Below are positions 1 through 8,048 of a stretch of 64,000 nucleotides of DNA, one piece after another. Made by a program: the position numbers and the translations under genes. The stretch lies in NCBI RefSeq assembly GCF_022698165.1, contig NZ_JALDAY010000007.1, positions 372,001-436,000 of the forward strand, in the 5' to 3' direction. The first letter of the stretch is position 1. Each line of letters begins with the position of its first letter. Source of the stretch: Streptomyces cylindrosporus. GTDB lineage: Bacteria > Actinomycetota > Actinomycetes > Streptomycetales > Streptomycetaceae. A model generated the notes under the pieces. The model saw nothing but the letters and a program-made list of their open reading frames with translations, had not been told where the DNA came from and did no database searches.

Positions 1-339
1 GATGGCGACCACCGCGTTGCCGCCGCCGTGCAGGAAGTCGCCGGCGGCGAAGGCGCAGATGCCGAGCGTGGAGCCGACCGACAGGTCGACGTTCCGCGTG
101 ATCACCACGAGCGCCTGCCCGGTGGCGACCAGCACCAGGATGGTCGCGTTCAGCAGCAGGTCCTTGATGCCCTGCTCGGACAGGAAGTCGCTGTTGCCGA
201 TCTGGGTGATGACGATCATCACCAGGAAGACGACCAGGATGGCGAGTTCGCGCATCTTGAAGACGCGGTCGACGAGCCGGGTGCCGCTGGATTTGGGCAC
301 CTCGGCGACGGGGGTTTCGCTGGGTGTGGTCACCGTCAT
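1..339 (-). CDS. Sugar ABC transporter permease (rhamnose/ribose type), partial
   Basis: This is the N-terminal 113 residues of an integral-membrane permease of the RbsC/RhaP family; the rest lies beyond the left edge of the window. It would form the inner-membrane channel for sugar uptake. Visible are a short cytoplasmic leader, a first hydrophobic segment at about residues 30-48, and a second region holding the family motif RNVDLSVGS at about residues 84-92, followed by a glycine-rich helix. The ATG overlaps the stop of the upstream ATPase gene (ATGA, positions 336-339), so the two are translationally coupled. Placement next to rhamnose isomerase makes L-rhamnose the likely substrate (inference). 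The binding protein and a second permease were not seen and would lie outside the window. Confidence 0.88.
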   Translation of the reverse strand, partial: MTVTTPSETPVAEVPKSSGTRLVDRVFKMRELAILVVFLVMIVITQIGNSDFLSEQGIKDLLLNATILVLVATGQALVVITRNVDLSVGSTLGICAFAAGDFLHGGGNAVVAI

Positions 340-1853
340 GCGGCGGCCCTCCCGGTGGCTGCGGCCATCACGGTTTCCTCGGTGGCTTCGGCGCGTGGGA
401 TCTCTGCGGTGAGGCGGCCCTCGTGCATCACGAGCACGCGGTCGGCCATGCCGAGGATCTCGGGCAGGTCGGAGGAGATCATCAGGACGGCGACACCGTC
501 CGCGGCCAGCTCGCCGAGCAGCCGGTGCACCTCGGCCTTGGTGCCGACGTCGATGCCGCGGGTGGGCTCGTCGACGATCAGCACCCTGGGGCCGGTGGCG
601 AGCCACTTGGCGAGGACGACCTTCTGCTGGTTGCCGCCGGACAGCGTGGAGACGGCGTCGGCGATCCGCGCGTACTTGACCTGGAGCTTGACGGCCCAGT
701 CGAGGGACCGGCTGCGCTCGGCGCCGCGGTCGACGAGGCCCGCCCGGACGGTCGTCCGCAGGCCGGTCAGGCCGATGTTGCGCTCGATGGACATGTCCAT
801 CACCAGGCCCTGGGCGCGCCGGTCCTCGGGGACGAGCGCGAGCCCGGCGGCCATGGCGGTGGACGGGGCGCCGTTGACCAGCTTGCGCCCCTGCACCTCG
901 ACCTCGCCGCCGTCCCACCGGTCGATGCCGAAGACGGCCCGGGCCACCTCGGTGCGACCGGCGCCGACCAGGCCCGCGAGACCCACGATCTCGCCGTGCC
1001 GGACCTCGAAGGACACGTCGGTGAAGACACCCTCGCGGGTCAATCGCCTTACGCTCAGGGCCACTTGACCCGGCTTGACGTCCTTCTTGGGGTACAGCTC
1101 GTCGAGGTCGCGGCCGACCATGCGCCGTACGAGATCGTCCTCGGTCATGCCGTCGACCGGCTCGCTGGAGATCAGCGCGCCGTCGCGCAGGGTCGTCACC
1201 CGCCCGCAGATCTCGAAGATCTCCTCGAGGCGGTGCGAGATGAACAGCACGGCAGCGCCCTGCTCGCGCAGGGTGCGGACGACGCCGAAGAGGCGGGCGA
1301 CCTCGCTGCCGGTGAGGGCCGCGGTCGGCTCGTCCATGATCAGGACGCGGGCCTCGAAGGAGAGCGCCTTGGCGATCTCGACGATCTGCTGGTCGGCGAT
1401 GGACAGGCCGCGGGCCGGGCGGTCGGGGTCGAGTTCGACGCCGAGGCGCCGCATCAGCGCCAGGGTCGCGGCATGCGTGGCCTTGTGGTCGATGCGGCCG
1501 AGGGCGCGCCGGGGCTGACGGCCCATGAAGATGTTCTCGGCGATCGAAAGGTCGGGGAAGAGCGTGGGCTCCTGGTAGATCACGGCGATGCCGGCGTCGC
1601 GGGCGTCGCCGGGGCCGTGGAAGACGACCGGTTCGCCGTCGAGCAGCACCCGGCCGGCGTCCGGCCGGTGCACGCCTGCAAGGGTCTTGATCAGGGTCGA
1701 CTTGCCCGCGCCGTTCTCGCCGGCGAGTGCGTGCACCTCGCCGGGGAACAACTCCAGGGACACGTCACGCAGGGCGCGTACGGCCCCGAAGGACTTGGAG
1801 ATGTCCTCCAGCGCCAGCACCGGGGCCGGACCCGCGTCGGACGGGTGGGTCAT
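336..1853 (-). CDS. Sugar ABC transporter ATP-binding protein (two ABC domains)
   Basis: A 505-residue ATPase of the RbsA/RhaT class that energises sugar import. It has the usual two tandem ABC modules. The first has Walker A GENGAGKST at about residue 46 and Walker B VLIMDEPTAAL. The second has a degenerate P-loop (GLVGAGRTE), the signature LSGGNQQK and Walker B VLIVDEPTRGID. A degenerate second P-loop is normal for this family. The gene is the first of a minus-strand transporter operon (it overlaps the permease by 4 bp) and is divergent from rhamnose isomerase. A promoter with a LacI-type dyad lies upstream (1907-1962), so it is probably repressed in the absence of rhamnose. Confidence 0.93.
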   Translation of the reverse strand: MTHPSDAGPAPVLALEDISKSFGAVRALRDVSLELFPGEVHALAGENGAGKSTLIKTLAGVHRPDAGRVLLDGEPVVFHGPGDARDAGIAVIYQEPTLFPDLSIAENIFMGRQPRRALGRIDHKATHAATLALMRRLGVELDPDRPARGLSIADQQIVEIAKALSFEARVLIMDEPTAALTGSEVARLFGVVRTLREQGAAVLFISHRLEEIFEICGRVTTLRDGALISSEPVDGMTEDDLVRRMVGRDLDELYPKKDVKPGQVALSVRRLTREGVFTDVSFEVRHGEIVGLAGLVGAGRTEVARAVFGIDRWDGGEVEVQGRKLVNGAPSTAMAAGLALVPEDRRAQGLVMDMSIERNIGLTGLRTTVRAGLVDRGAERSRSLDWAVKLQVKYARIADAVSTLSGGNQQKVVLAKWLATGPRVLIVDEPTRGIDVGTKAEVHRLLGELAADGVAVLMISSDLPEILGMADRVLVMHEGRLTAEIPRAEATEETVMAAATGRAAA

Positions 1854-1906
1854 GAGGGGCTCCTCGACGACGCCCGGGAGGCCTCCGGGAGGCCCTCACG
1901 ACGTCG

Positions 1907-1962
1907 TGAAAGGTTTCAACTTGGTTGCCGGGACGTTAGGCGCGCGGGAGATGTCACGTCAA
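1907..1962 (-). promoter_or_regulatory. Promoter and LacI-type operator of the sugar transporter operon
   Basis: Read on the minus strand there is a TTGACG -35 box (1962-1957), an 18-bp spacer and a TAACGT -10 box (1938-1933). It is followed about 14 bp later by the dyad TGAAACCTTTCA (complement of 1907-1918). The dyad matches, within the consensus TGAAWCSWTTCA, the dyads in front of rhaI and between the rhamnosidase and rhaEW genes. A repressor bound there would block transcription start. Confidence 0.72.
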
Positions 1963-2047
1963 TGGGTCGAGCCCGAAAAAGTTTCGAGACTTCTTCGAGA
2001 GCCAAAGGTCACGGTCGGGATACAGGCAACAGGGCCTGCGCGAATGC

Positions 2048-2095
2048 TTGACACCCCTTCGGGAGACTCTTAGCTTGCCCTTCTGAATCGATTCA
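2048..2095 (+). promoter_or_regulatory. Promoter and LacI-type operator of rhaI
   Basis: TTGACA (2048-2053), a 17-bp spacer and TAGCTT (2071-2076) form a good housekeeping-sigma promoter. Seven bases downstream lies the perfect 12-bp palindrome TGAATCGATTCA (2084-2095), covering the expected transcription start. The arrangement (promoter, then dyad at +1) repeats at two other promoters of the rhamnose genes, which supports a shared repressor. Confidence 0.78.
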
Positions 2096-2146
2096 TCCAG
2101 ACACAGTGCAGAAGCTGTTCCGGACCGACGTCACAGGAGCCCTGAA

Positions 2147-3307
2147 GTGACCGAGCTCGCCGCGGTGAAGGCCGCGCTCAAGACCCAGGCAGTCGAGACG
2201 CCGTCGTGGGCGTACGGGAACTCGGGCACCCGGTTCAAGGTGTTCGCCCAGCAGGGCGTTCCGCGTGACCCCCGGGAGAAACTGGCCGACGCGGCGCAGG
2301 TGCACGCCGTCACCGGGGTGGCGCCGACGGTGGCGCTGCACATCCCGTGGGACAAGGTCGACGACTACGCCGCGCTGGCGAAGTACGCGGAGGATCTCGG
2401 GCTGAGGCTCGGGGCGATCAACTCCAACACCTTCCAGGACGACGACTACAAGCTCGGCAGCATCTGCCACGCCGATCCGGCGGTGCGGCGCAAGGCGCTG
2501 GACCACCTGCTGGAGTGCGTGGACATCATGGACGCGACCGGGTCCACGGACCTGAAGCTGTGGTTCGCCGACGGCACGAACTATCCCGGGCAGGACGACA
2601 TCCGCGAGCGGCAGGATCGGCTGGCGGAGGGCCTCGCGGAGGTGTACGGGCGGCTCGGGGACGGGCAGCGGCTGCTGCTGGAGTACAAGTTCTTCGAGCC
2701 GGCGTTCTACGCGACCGACGTCCCGGACTGGGGGACGGCGTACGCGCACTGCCTGAAGCTCGGCGAGAAGGCACAGGTCGTGGTGGACACGGGGCATCAC
2801 GCCCCGGGGACCAACATCGAGTTCATCGTCGCGACGCTGCTGCGGGAGGGGAAGCTGGGCGGGTTCGACTTCAACTCCCGCTTCTATGCCGACGACGATC
2901 TGATGGTGGGGGCGGCCGATCCCTTCCAGCTGTTCCGGATCATGTACGAGGTGGTCCGGGGCGGCGGGTACGGGCCCGACGTCGCGTTCATGCTCGACCA
3001 GTGCCACAACATCGAGCCGAAGATCCCGGCGATCATCCGGTCGGTGATGAACGTGCAGGAGGCCACGGCGAAGGCGCTGCTGGTCGACCGGGAGGCGCTG
3101 GCGGTGGCTCAGCGGGAAGGTGACGTGCTGGAGGCCAACGCGGTCCTGATGGACGCGTACAACACGGATGTGCGGCCGCTGCTCGCCGAGGTGCGGGGGG
3201 AGATGGGGTTGGACGCGGATCCGATGGGGGCGTATCGGCGGTCCGGGTGGGCCGCGAAGATCGTCGAGGAGCGGGTCGGGGGGCAGCAGGCCGGGTGGGG
3301 GGCCTGA
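2147..3307 (+). CDS. rhaI: L-rhamnose isomerase
   Basis: A 386-residue cytosolic isomerase that interconverts L-rhamnose and L-rhamnulose, the first step of rhamnose breakdown. It is the Pseudomonas-type RhaI of the xylose-isomerase-like TIM-barrel superfamily rather than the E. coli RhaA type. Metal and substrate ligands typical of the family can be seen: a glutamate in EYKFFEP (about residue 183), Asp/His in VVDTGHHAPG (about 208) and Asp/Asn in GFDFNSRFYADDD (about 245). The start codon is GTG at 2147, after AGGAGCCC. The gene is monocistronic, divergent from the sugar ABC transporter and carries its own operator, so it should be induced by rhamnose. Confidence 0.93.
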   Translation: MTELAAVKAALKTQAVETPSWAYGNSGTRFKVFAQQGVPRDPREKLADAAQVHAVTGVAPTVALHIPWDKVDDYAALAKYAEDLGLRLGAINSNTFQDDDYKLGSICHADPAVRRKALDHLLECVDIMDATGSTDLKLWFADGTNYPGQDDIRERQDRLAEGLAEVYGRLGDGQRLLLEYKFFEPAFYATDVPDWGTAYAHCLKLGEKAQVVVDTGHHAPGTNIEFIVATLLREGKLGGFDFNSRFYADDDLMVGAADPFQLFRIMYEVVRGGGYGPDVAFMLDQCHNIEPKIPAIIRSVMNVQEATAKALLVDREALAVAQREGDVLEANAVLMDAYNTDVRPLLAEVRGEMGLDADPMGAYRRSGWAAKIVEERVGGQQAGWGA

Positions 3308-3341
3308 GCCGGCTCCTCGTCTGCCGTGTGTTGTCGGCGCC

Positions 3342-4184
3342 TCAACGCAGTGAGGTCGCGGCGCGGATCAGCGCCGCCGTTGCCGTTGAGCGGGAGTGCT
3401 GGGGCCAGGCGATCGACAGGGTGGCCGGTGGGGCGTCCGGGAGTTTGCGGTAGGCGACTCCCGGGCGGGGGTAGCGGGTCGTGACCGATTCCGGGAGGAG
3501 GGTCACGATCTCGCCCAGTTCCACGAGGGTGAGCAGCTGGGGCAGGTCCGCGATCCCGTGCCGCTCGACGATCGTGTCGAGGTAGCGGGCCAGGCCGTGC
3601 GGGTTGCCCTCTTCCACACCCGGGAGGGCCAGGTCGGCGAGGGTCAGGTCCGTACGGGACGCCAGGGGGTGGGTGGCTGGGATGGCGGCGACCCGGGGTT
3701 CGACGGTCACCGTCTCGGCGTCCAGGCCCGTGCGGTCGAAGGGTTCGTAGAGGAGGGCCGCGTCCGCCTCACCCGCGCGCAGCAGCCGGGCCTGATCGCC
3801 CCAGCCGGAGAGGCGGATCGTGACGGGGCGGGCCGCGGGCTCGGTGGCGTAGCGGGCCAGGATGGACTCCAGCAGGCCCGCCTCGCCGTCGGCCTTGACC
3901 GCCAGGACCAGCTTGGGGTGCGGATCGGCGGCGCGCTGGGCCCGCCGGACGGCCGCGTGCAGGGCGTCCAGGGCGAACCGGGCCTCGGTCAGCAGGACCG
4001 TGCCGGGCGGGGTGAGGGTCACGCTGTGCGTCGTGCGCTCGAAGAGGGTGACGCCCAGGTCCGCTTCGAGCTTGCGGATGGCCCGTGACAGGGGCGGGGC
4101 GGAGATGCCCAGCCGTTCGGCGGCGCGGGCGAAGTTGAGCTCCTCCGCGACGGCGACGAAGTAGCGCAGTGACCGGGACTCCAT
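3342..4184 (-). CDS. LysR-family transcriptional regulator
   Basis: A 280-residue LysR regulator. The N-terminal winged helix (residues 1-60) starts with MESRSLRYFVAVAEELNFA and contains the recognition segment PPLSRAIRKLE; the C-terminal part is the periplasmic-binding-like effector domain. The open frame extends far upstream but the ATG at 4184 gives the canonical LysR start. It is divergent from the NmrA-like gene at 4347 with 162 bp between them, the usual layout for a LysR protein controlling its neighbour (inference). It separates rhaI from the rhamnosidase gene but shows no specific link to rhamnose. Confidence 0.9.
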   Translation of the reverse strand: MESRSLRYFVAVAEELNFARAAERLGISAPPLSRAIRKLEADLGVTLFERTTHSVTLTPPGTVLLTEARFALDALHAAVRRAQRAADPHPKLVLAVKADGEAGLLESILARYATEPAARPVTIRLSGWGDQARLLRAGEADAALLYEPFDRTGLDAETVTVEPRVAAIPATHPLASRTDLTLADLALPGVEEGNPHGLARYLDTIVERHGIADLPQLLTLVELGEIVTLLPESVTTRYPRPGVAYRKLPDAPPATLSIAWPQHSRSTATAALIRAATSLR

Positions 4185-4346
4185 GGCCTGGCACCTCCGA
4201 TTCGGTATGACCCAGAGGGTAACAAGCGGGATCCGGGCGGTCCTTCCGTCTCCGCGGGCCCCGGCGCAGGATCGGTGCAGAGCGGTCACCGGGCGTCCGG
4301 CCCGGGTCTCAACCGCCTTTCCGGTCAACCCTCTTGGAGCTTCCGC

Positions 4347-5222
4347 ATGCTTGTCATCACCACGCCCACCGGTCAGATCGGACGGCAGGTCGTCGACGGT
4401 CTCCTCGACGGCGAGGAACCGGTCCGGGTGATCGCGCGCGATCCCGCCCGGCTCTCCCCCGCCGTGCGCGACCGCGTCGAGGTCGTCCAGGGTTCGCATC
4501 GGGACCCCGATGTCCTCATGAAGGCGTTCGTGGGCGCGGACGCCGTGTTCTGGCTGGTGCCACCGGACCCGGCCGCACCGGACGTCCTCGCGCACGTCCT
4601 CGACCCGACCCGGGCGGCGTGCGAGGCGATCGCCGGCCACGGCGTCCAGCGGGTCGTCGCCGTCTCGACCATGGGCCGCGGCATCGAGAAGAACGCCGGT
4701 CTGCTGTCGGCGGCCCAAGCCGGTGAGGACCTGATGGCGGGGACGGGTGCGCGGTTCCGGGCGCTGCGCCCGGCGGGCTTCATGGAGAACCTGTTCCGGC
4801 AGCTCGACGCGATCAGGGACCGGGGCGTTCTCTTCTGGCCGTACACCGCGGACCGTACCGTCGGGCTCATCGCCACCCGGGACATCGCCGCGAAGGCCGT
4901 CGAGCTGCTGCGCGACGACTCCTGGACCGGTCAGGGCCAGGTGCCCCTGGTCAGCCCCGACACCCTCACCCCCGAGGGCGTGGCCCAGGTGGTCTCGGAA
5001 GTGCTGGAAAGGCCGGTCCGCTACCAGCAGGTCTCGCTGGACGCGCTCAGGGCGACCGCGCTGGAGCATCGCGCGAACGAGGCATGGGCACAGGCGCTCG
5101 TCGACATGACCGCGGCCCAGAACGCGGGCGTCTACGACGAGGAGCACCGCACCGCGCAGCCCGCCCCGACCGGCTTCCGGCAATGGTGCGAGGAGGTGCT
5201 CAGGCCCGCGTTCCTGGCCTGA
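4347..5222 (+). CDS. NmrA-like NAD(P)-binding oxidoreductase
   Basis: A 291-residue atypical short-chain dehydrogenase of the NmrA/QOR2/HSCARG group. It begins with the beta strand and glycine loop MLVITTPTGQIGRQVVDG; a further typical element is VVAVSTMGRG at about residue 108 where classical SDRs carry their Ser. No YxxxK triad is obvious, so it may be a redox sensor or quinone reductase rather than a classical dehydrogenase. ATG 4347 was chosen because the nucleotide-binding strand starts there; it is preceded by GGAGC. It is probably controlled by the divergent LysR gene. The substrate cannot be read from the sequence. Confidence 0.85.
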   Translation: MLVITTPTGQIGRQVVDGLLDGEEPVRVIARDPARLSPAVRDRVEVVQGSHRDPDVLMKAFVGADAVFWLVPPDPAAPDVLAHVLDPTRAACEAIAGHGVQRVVAVSTMGRGIEKNAGLLSAAQAGEDLMAGTGARFRALRPAGFMENLFRQLDAIRDRGVLFWPYTADRTVGLIATRDIAAKAVELLRDDSWTGQGQVPLVSPDTLTPEGVAQVVSEVLERPVRYQQVSLDALRATALEHRANEAWAQALVDMTAAQNAGVYDEEHRTAQPAPTGFRQWCEEVLRPAFLA

Positions 5223-5239
5223 GTGGCTGTACCGGCCGC

Positions 5240-7873
5240 CTACTCGGGGCCGCTGAACGGATGCCGGATCGCGACCGGCGGCCAAGCGGGTGCGGTGTAC
5301 GCCCGCCGGAACGTGTGACGGCCCGAGCCGACCTCGAACGGATCGCCGTCGCCCGGGAGTTGGACCTCGGCCCGGGTGTTGGGCGGCACGAGCACCTCCA
5401 CCACCAGCGTGTCGCCGTCGGTCCGCCAGCCCGACTCCGCCCGTCCGTACGGCGTCTCGTGCGCCGCCTTCGCGAAGGTGAGGCCGCCGCCCGGGACCGG
5501 CGCGACGCGCAGCCGGCGCCAGCCGGGCTCGGCGGCCTCCAGCCCGGCCACCGTCCGGTGCAGCCAGTCGGCGACCGCGCCGAGCGCGTAGTGGTTGAAG
5601 GAGGTCATCTCACCGGGGTTGACGCTCCCGTCGGGCAGCATCGAGTCCCAGCGCTCCCATACCGTCGTGGCCCCCATGGTCACCGGGTACAACCAGGACG
5701 GGCACCCCTCCTCCAGCAGCATCCGGTACGCCAACTGCGGCTCCCCGCCCATGCACAGCGCGTCGCAGATCAGCGGCGTACCCGCGAACCCGGTGGCGAT
5801 CCGGAAGCCGGCCTTGCGCACCACGTACGCCAACCGCCTGGCCGCGCCGACCCGTTGACGCTCCGTGGGCAGCAGCGCGAAGCACAGCGCCAGGGCGTAC
5901 GCGGTCTGCGCGTCGCTCGACAGCCGCCCGCCCGGGGTCACGAACTCGTCGGCGAACGCGGCCCGCACGGACCGCGCGAACTCCTCGTACCGCACGGCGT
6001 CGTCCTTCTCCCCGAGCAGCCGAGCCGTCTCGGCGAGTACGTCGGCGGAGCGGGCCACGTAGGCGTTGGCAACCAGGTCGCCGTCGGTGCGGGCGGCGCC
6101 AGGGTCCTCGGGCGGGGCGGCCGGGTCGAGCCAGTCGCCGAGTTGGAAGTCCTGCCGCCACAGGCCACCGCCCTCCTCCACGAGACGGGCCGCGCACTCC
6201 ACCCACGCGCGCATGCTCGGGTACTGCGTGCGCAGCACCTCCAGGTCGCCGAAGCGCCGGTACAGCGTCCACGGGAGCAGCACGGCGACGTCGGCCCACA
6301 CCGCGTGCGGGGTACCGCCGAAGTCGTACGGCAGGACGTCCGGCACCACCAACGGCGGTGCACCGTCCGCCCGTTGGAGCTGTTCGGCGGCGAGGTCGCG
6401 CAGCCAGCCGGCGAGCATGCCCGAGCAGTCGTGGAGGAAGGACGCGGTGGGTGCGAAGACCTGGATGTCGCCGGTCCAGCCGAGGCGTTCGTCGCGCTGC
6501 GGGCAGTCGGTGGGGATGTCCAGGAAGTTGCCGCGCATGCTGCGGACCACGTTCTCGTGGAGGCGGTTGACGAGTGCGTGCGAGGACTCGAACCATCCGG
6601 TGCGGGCCATGTCCGTGTGCAGGACGACCGCTTCGACGGCGGCGGGGTCCAACTCGCCCGGCCAGCCGTCCACTTCGGCGTAGCGGAAGCCGTGGAAGGT
6701 GAAGCGCGGCTCGTACGTCTCCACGCCCCGGCCCAAGAGCGTGTACGTGTCCGTCGCGGCGGCCCGGCGCAGCGGCCGTACGCCGAGTTCGCCGTGCTCC
6801 AGCACCTCGGCGTGGCGCAGGGTGACCGTGTGCCCGGCCGGACCGGACACCCGGATGCGCAGGCGTCCGACGAGGTTCTGCCCGAAGTCGAGGACGGTCC
6901 TGCCGGAAGGGGTGGTGATGACGTCGACCGGGGTCAGCGCTTGGGTGCGGCGCACGGGCGGGCCGGTCGGCGCCACCAACTCGGCATCCGGCAGCGGGAG
7001 TTCGAGGACGGGTGACCAGTCGGCGGTGTCGTGGCCGGGCTCCGACCAGCCGGGCCGGGCCAGTCGGGCGTCGTACGCCTCGCCGTCGTACAGTTCCGAA
7101 CGGAGGATCGGGCCGGTCGTGGCGCGCCACGACTCGTCGGTGCCGACGGTCGTGACGGTGCCGTCGGGGTGGGTGATCTCCAGCTGGGCGAGGAGGGTGC
7201 GGCGGTCGCCGTAGAGGTTGCGGCGGCCGCCGTGGAAGCCGAGGCGGCCGGTGTACCAGCCCTCGCCGAGCAGCGCGCCGATCGCGTTGTCGCCCTCGCG
7301 CAGCAGGTCGGTGACGTCGAAGGTCTGGTAGCGCAGGCGGTGGTGGTACGAGGTCCAGCCGGGGGCGAGGACGTGGTCGCCGACGCGGGTGCCGTTGATC
7401 TCGGCCTCGTAGACGCCGTGGGCGGTGATGTGGAGGCGGGCCGAGGCGGCGGGGCGGTCGAGAGTGAAGGCGCGGCGCAGCAGGGCGACCGGGAGCGGTG
7501 CGTCGGAGGCCGCACGGTCGGGCGTGACGGGGCGGGCGGTCCAGTCGGTACGGGTGAGCAGTCCCGTCTCCGCCCGGGTGACCGGCGACCAGGGTGACGG
7601 CTCGGCGCCCTCGCCCCAGACCCGGACGCGCACCCCGACCCGGGTGCGGGAGCCGAGCGCGGCGCCCGGCCACGCCACCAGCACCGAGTCCGCGCTCGCG
7701 ACCCGCCCGGTGTCGGTGAGGACCGTCCCGTCGGCGCCGGTGATCTCGATCCGGTAAGCCCGCTGGAGCCAGCCCGGCGAGTCGGTCTCGGTGCGCCAGC
7801 TCAGGCGGGGCCGGGACTCGCCGATGCCGAGCGGTTCGCGATGGTGTTCCAGGATGGGTGCGGTGACGCGCAT
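5240..7873 (-). CDS. Alpha-L-rhamnosidase (GH78)
   Basis: An 877-residue glycoside hydrolase that releases terminal L-rhamnose from rhamnosides. The N-terminal beta domains start with the typical PILEHHREPLGIGESRPRLSW and the (alpha/alpha)6 catalytic barrel follows. The hallmark motif DCPQRDERLGWTGD at about residues 460-473 holds acidic residues implicated in catalysis. There is no signal peptide, so the enzyme should be cytosolic and act on imported rhamnosyl oligosaccharides or glycosides. It starts at ATG 7873 after GAGGAAG. It is divergent from rhaEW and shares the dyad at 7953-7970, which ties it to the rhamnose regulon. Length is normal for the family. Confidence 0.94.
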   Translation of the reverse strand: MRVTAPILEHHREPLGIGESRPRLSWRTETDSPGWLQRAYRIEITGADGTVLTDTGRVASADSVLVAWPGAALGSRTRVGVRVRVWGEGAEPSPWSPVTRAETGLLTRTDWTARPVTPDRAASDAPLPVALLRRAFTLDRPAASARLHITAHGVYEAEINGTRVGDHVLAPGWTSYHHRLRYQTFDVTDLLREGDNAIGALLGEGWYTGRLGFHGGRRNLYGDRRTLLAQLEITHPDGTVTTVGTDESWRATTGPILRSELYDGEAYDARLARPGWSEPGHDTADWSPVLELPLPDAELVAPTGPPVRRTQALTPVDVITTPSGRTVLDFGQNLVGRLRIRVSGPAGHTVTLRHAEVLEHGELGVRPLRRAAATDTYTLLGRGVETYEPRFTFHGFRYAEVDGWPGELDPAAVEAVVLHTDMARTGWFESSHALVNRLHENVVRSMRGNFLDIPTDCPQRDERLGWTGDIQVFAPTASFLHDCSGMLAGWLRDLAAEQLQRADGAPPLVVPDVLPYDFGGTPHAVWADVAVLLPWTLYRRFGDLEVLRTQYPSMRAWVECAARLVEEGGGLWRQDFQLGDWLDPAAPPEDPGAARTDGDLVANAYVARSADVLAETARLLGEKDDAVRYEEFARSVRAAFADEFVTPGGRLSSDAQTAYALALCFALLPTERQRVGAARRLAYVVRKAGFRIATGFAGTPLICDALCMGGEPQLAYRMLLEEGCPSWLYPVTMGATTVWERWDSMLPDGSVNPGEMTSFNHYALGAVADWLHRTVAGLEAAEPGWRRLRVAPVPGGGLTFAKAAHETPYGRAESGWRTDGDTLVVEVLVPPNTRAEVQLPGDGDPFEVGSGRHTFRRAYTAPAWPPVAIRHPFSGPE

Positions 7874-7921
7874 CGGATCGCTTCCTCATCTCATGGTCGG
7901 CCTGGTCGGCGGACCGACGTC

Positions 7922-7970
7922 TTGACGCCGTCGAAGCGGTGCGGCTAGGTTCGCTTGAAACGATTCAAGC
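7922..7970 (+). promoter_or_regulatory. Promoter of rhaEW operon with shared LacI-type operator
   Basis: TTGACG (7922-7927), an 18-bp spacer and TAGGTT (7946-7951) are followed directly by an 18-bp inverted repeat with 7-bp arms, GCTTGAA-ACGA-TTCAAGC (7953-7970). Its core read on the minus strand is TGAATCGTTTCA, the same motif as in front of rhaI and the transporter. It lies between two divergent genes, so one bound repressor could silence both the rhamnosidase and the rhaEW operon. Confidence 0.78.
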
Positions 7971-8048
7971 GGTGTTCTGATGAGGCTCGACCCGAGGCCT
8001 GCCCCGCCACCCGCAACCGTTCCCACGACGCAAGGAAGAGAACCGCTC

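Noticed and set aside
324..2051. Long plus-strand open frame of 575 codons through the sugar ABC ATPase gene
   Set aside because: It is antisense to a clear two-domain ATPase, its translation is Gly/Asp/Val-rich without motifs, and long antisense frames are expected at this GC content.
3342..5285. 647-codon minus frame covering the LysR gene and the region of the NmrA-like gene
   Set aside because: Only the last 280 codons form a LysR protein; the upstream part is antisense to the NmrA-like gene and has no recognisable domain.
5610..7889. 759-codon frame on the same strand as the rhamnosidase
   Set aside because: It is a shifted-frame shadow, extremely Arg-rich, while the real frame shows full GH78 homology.
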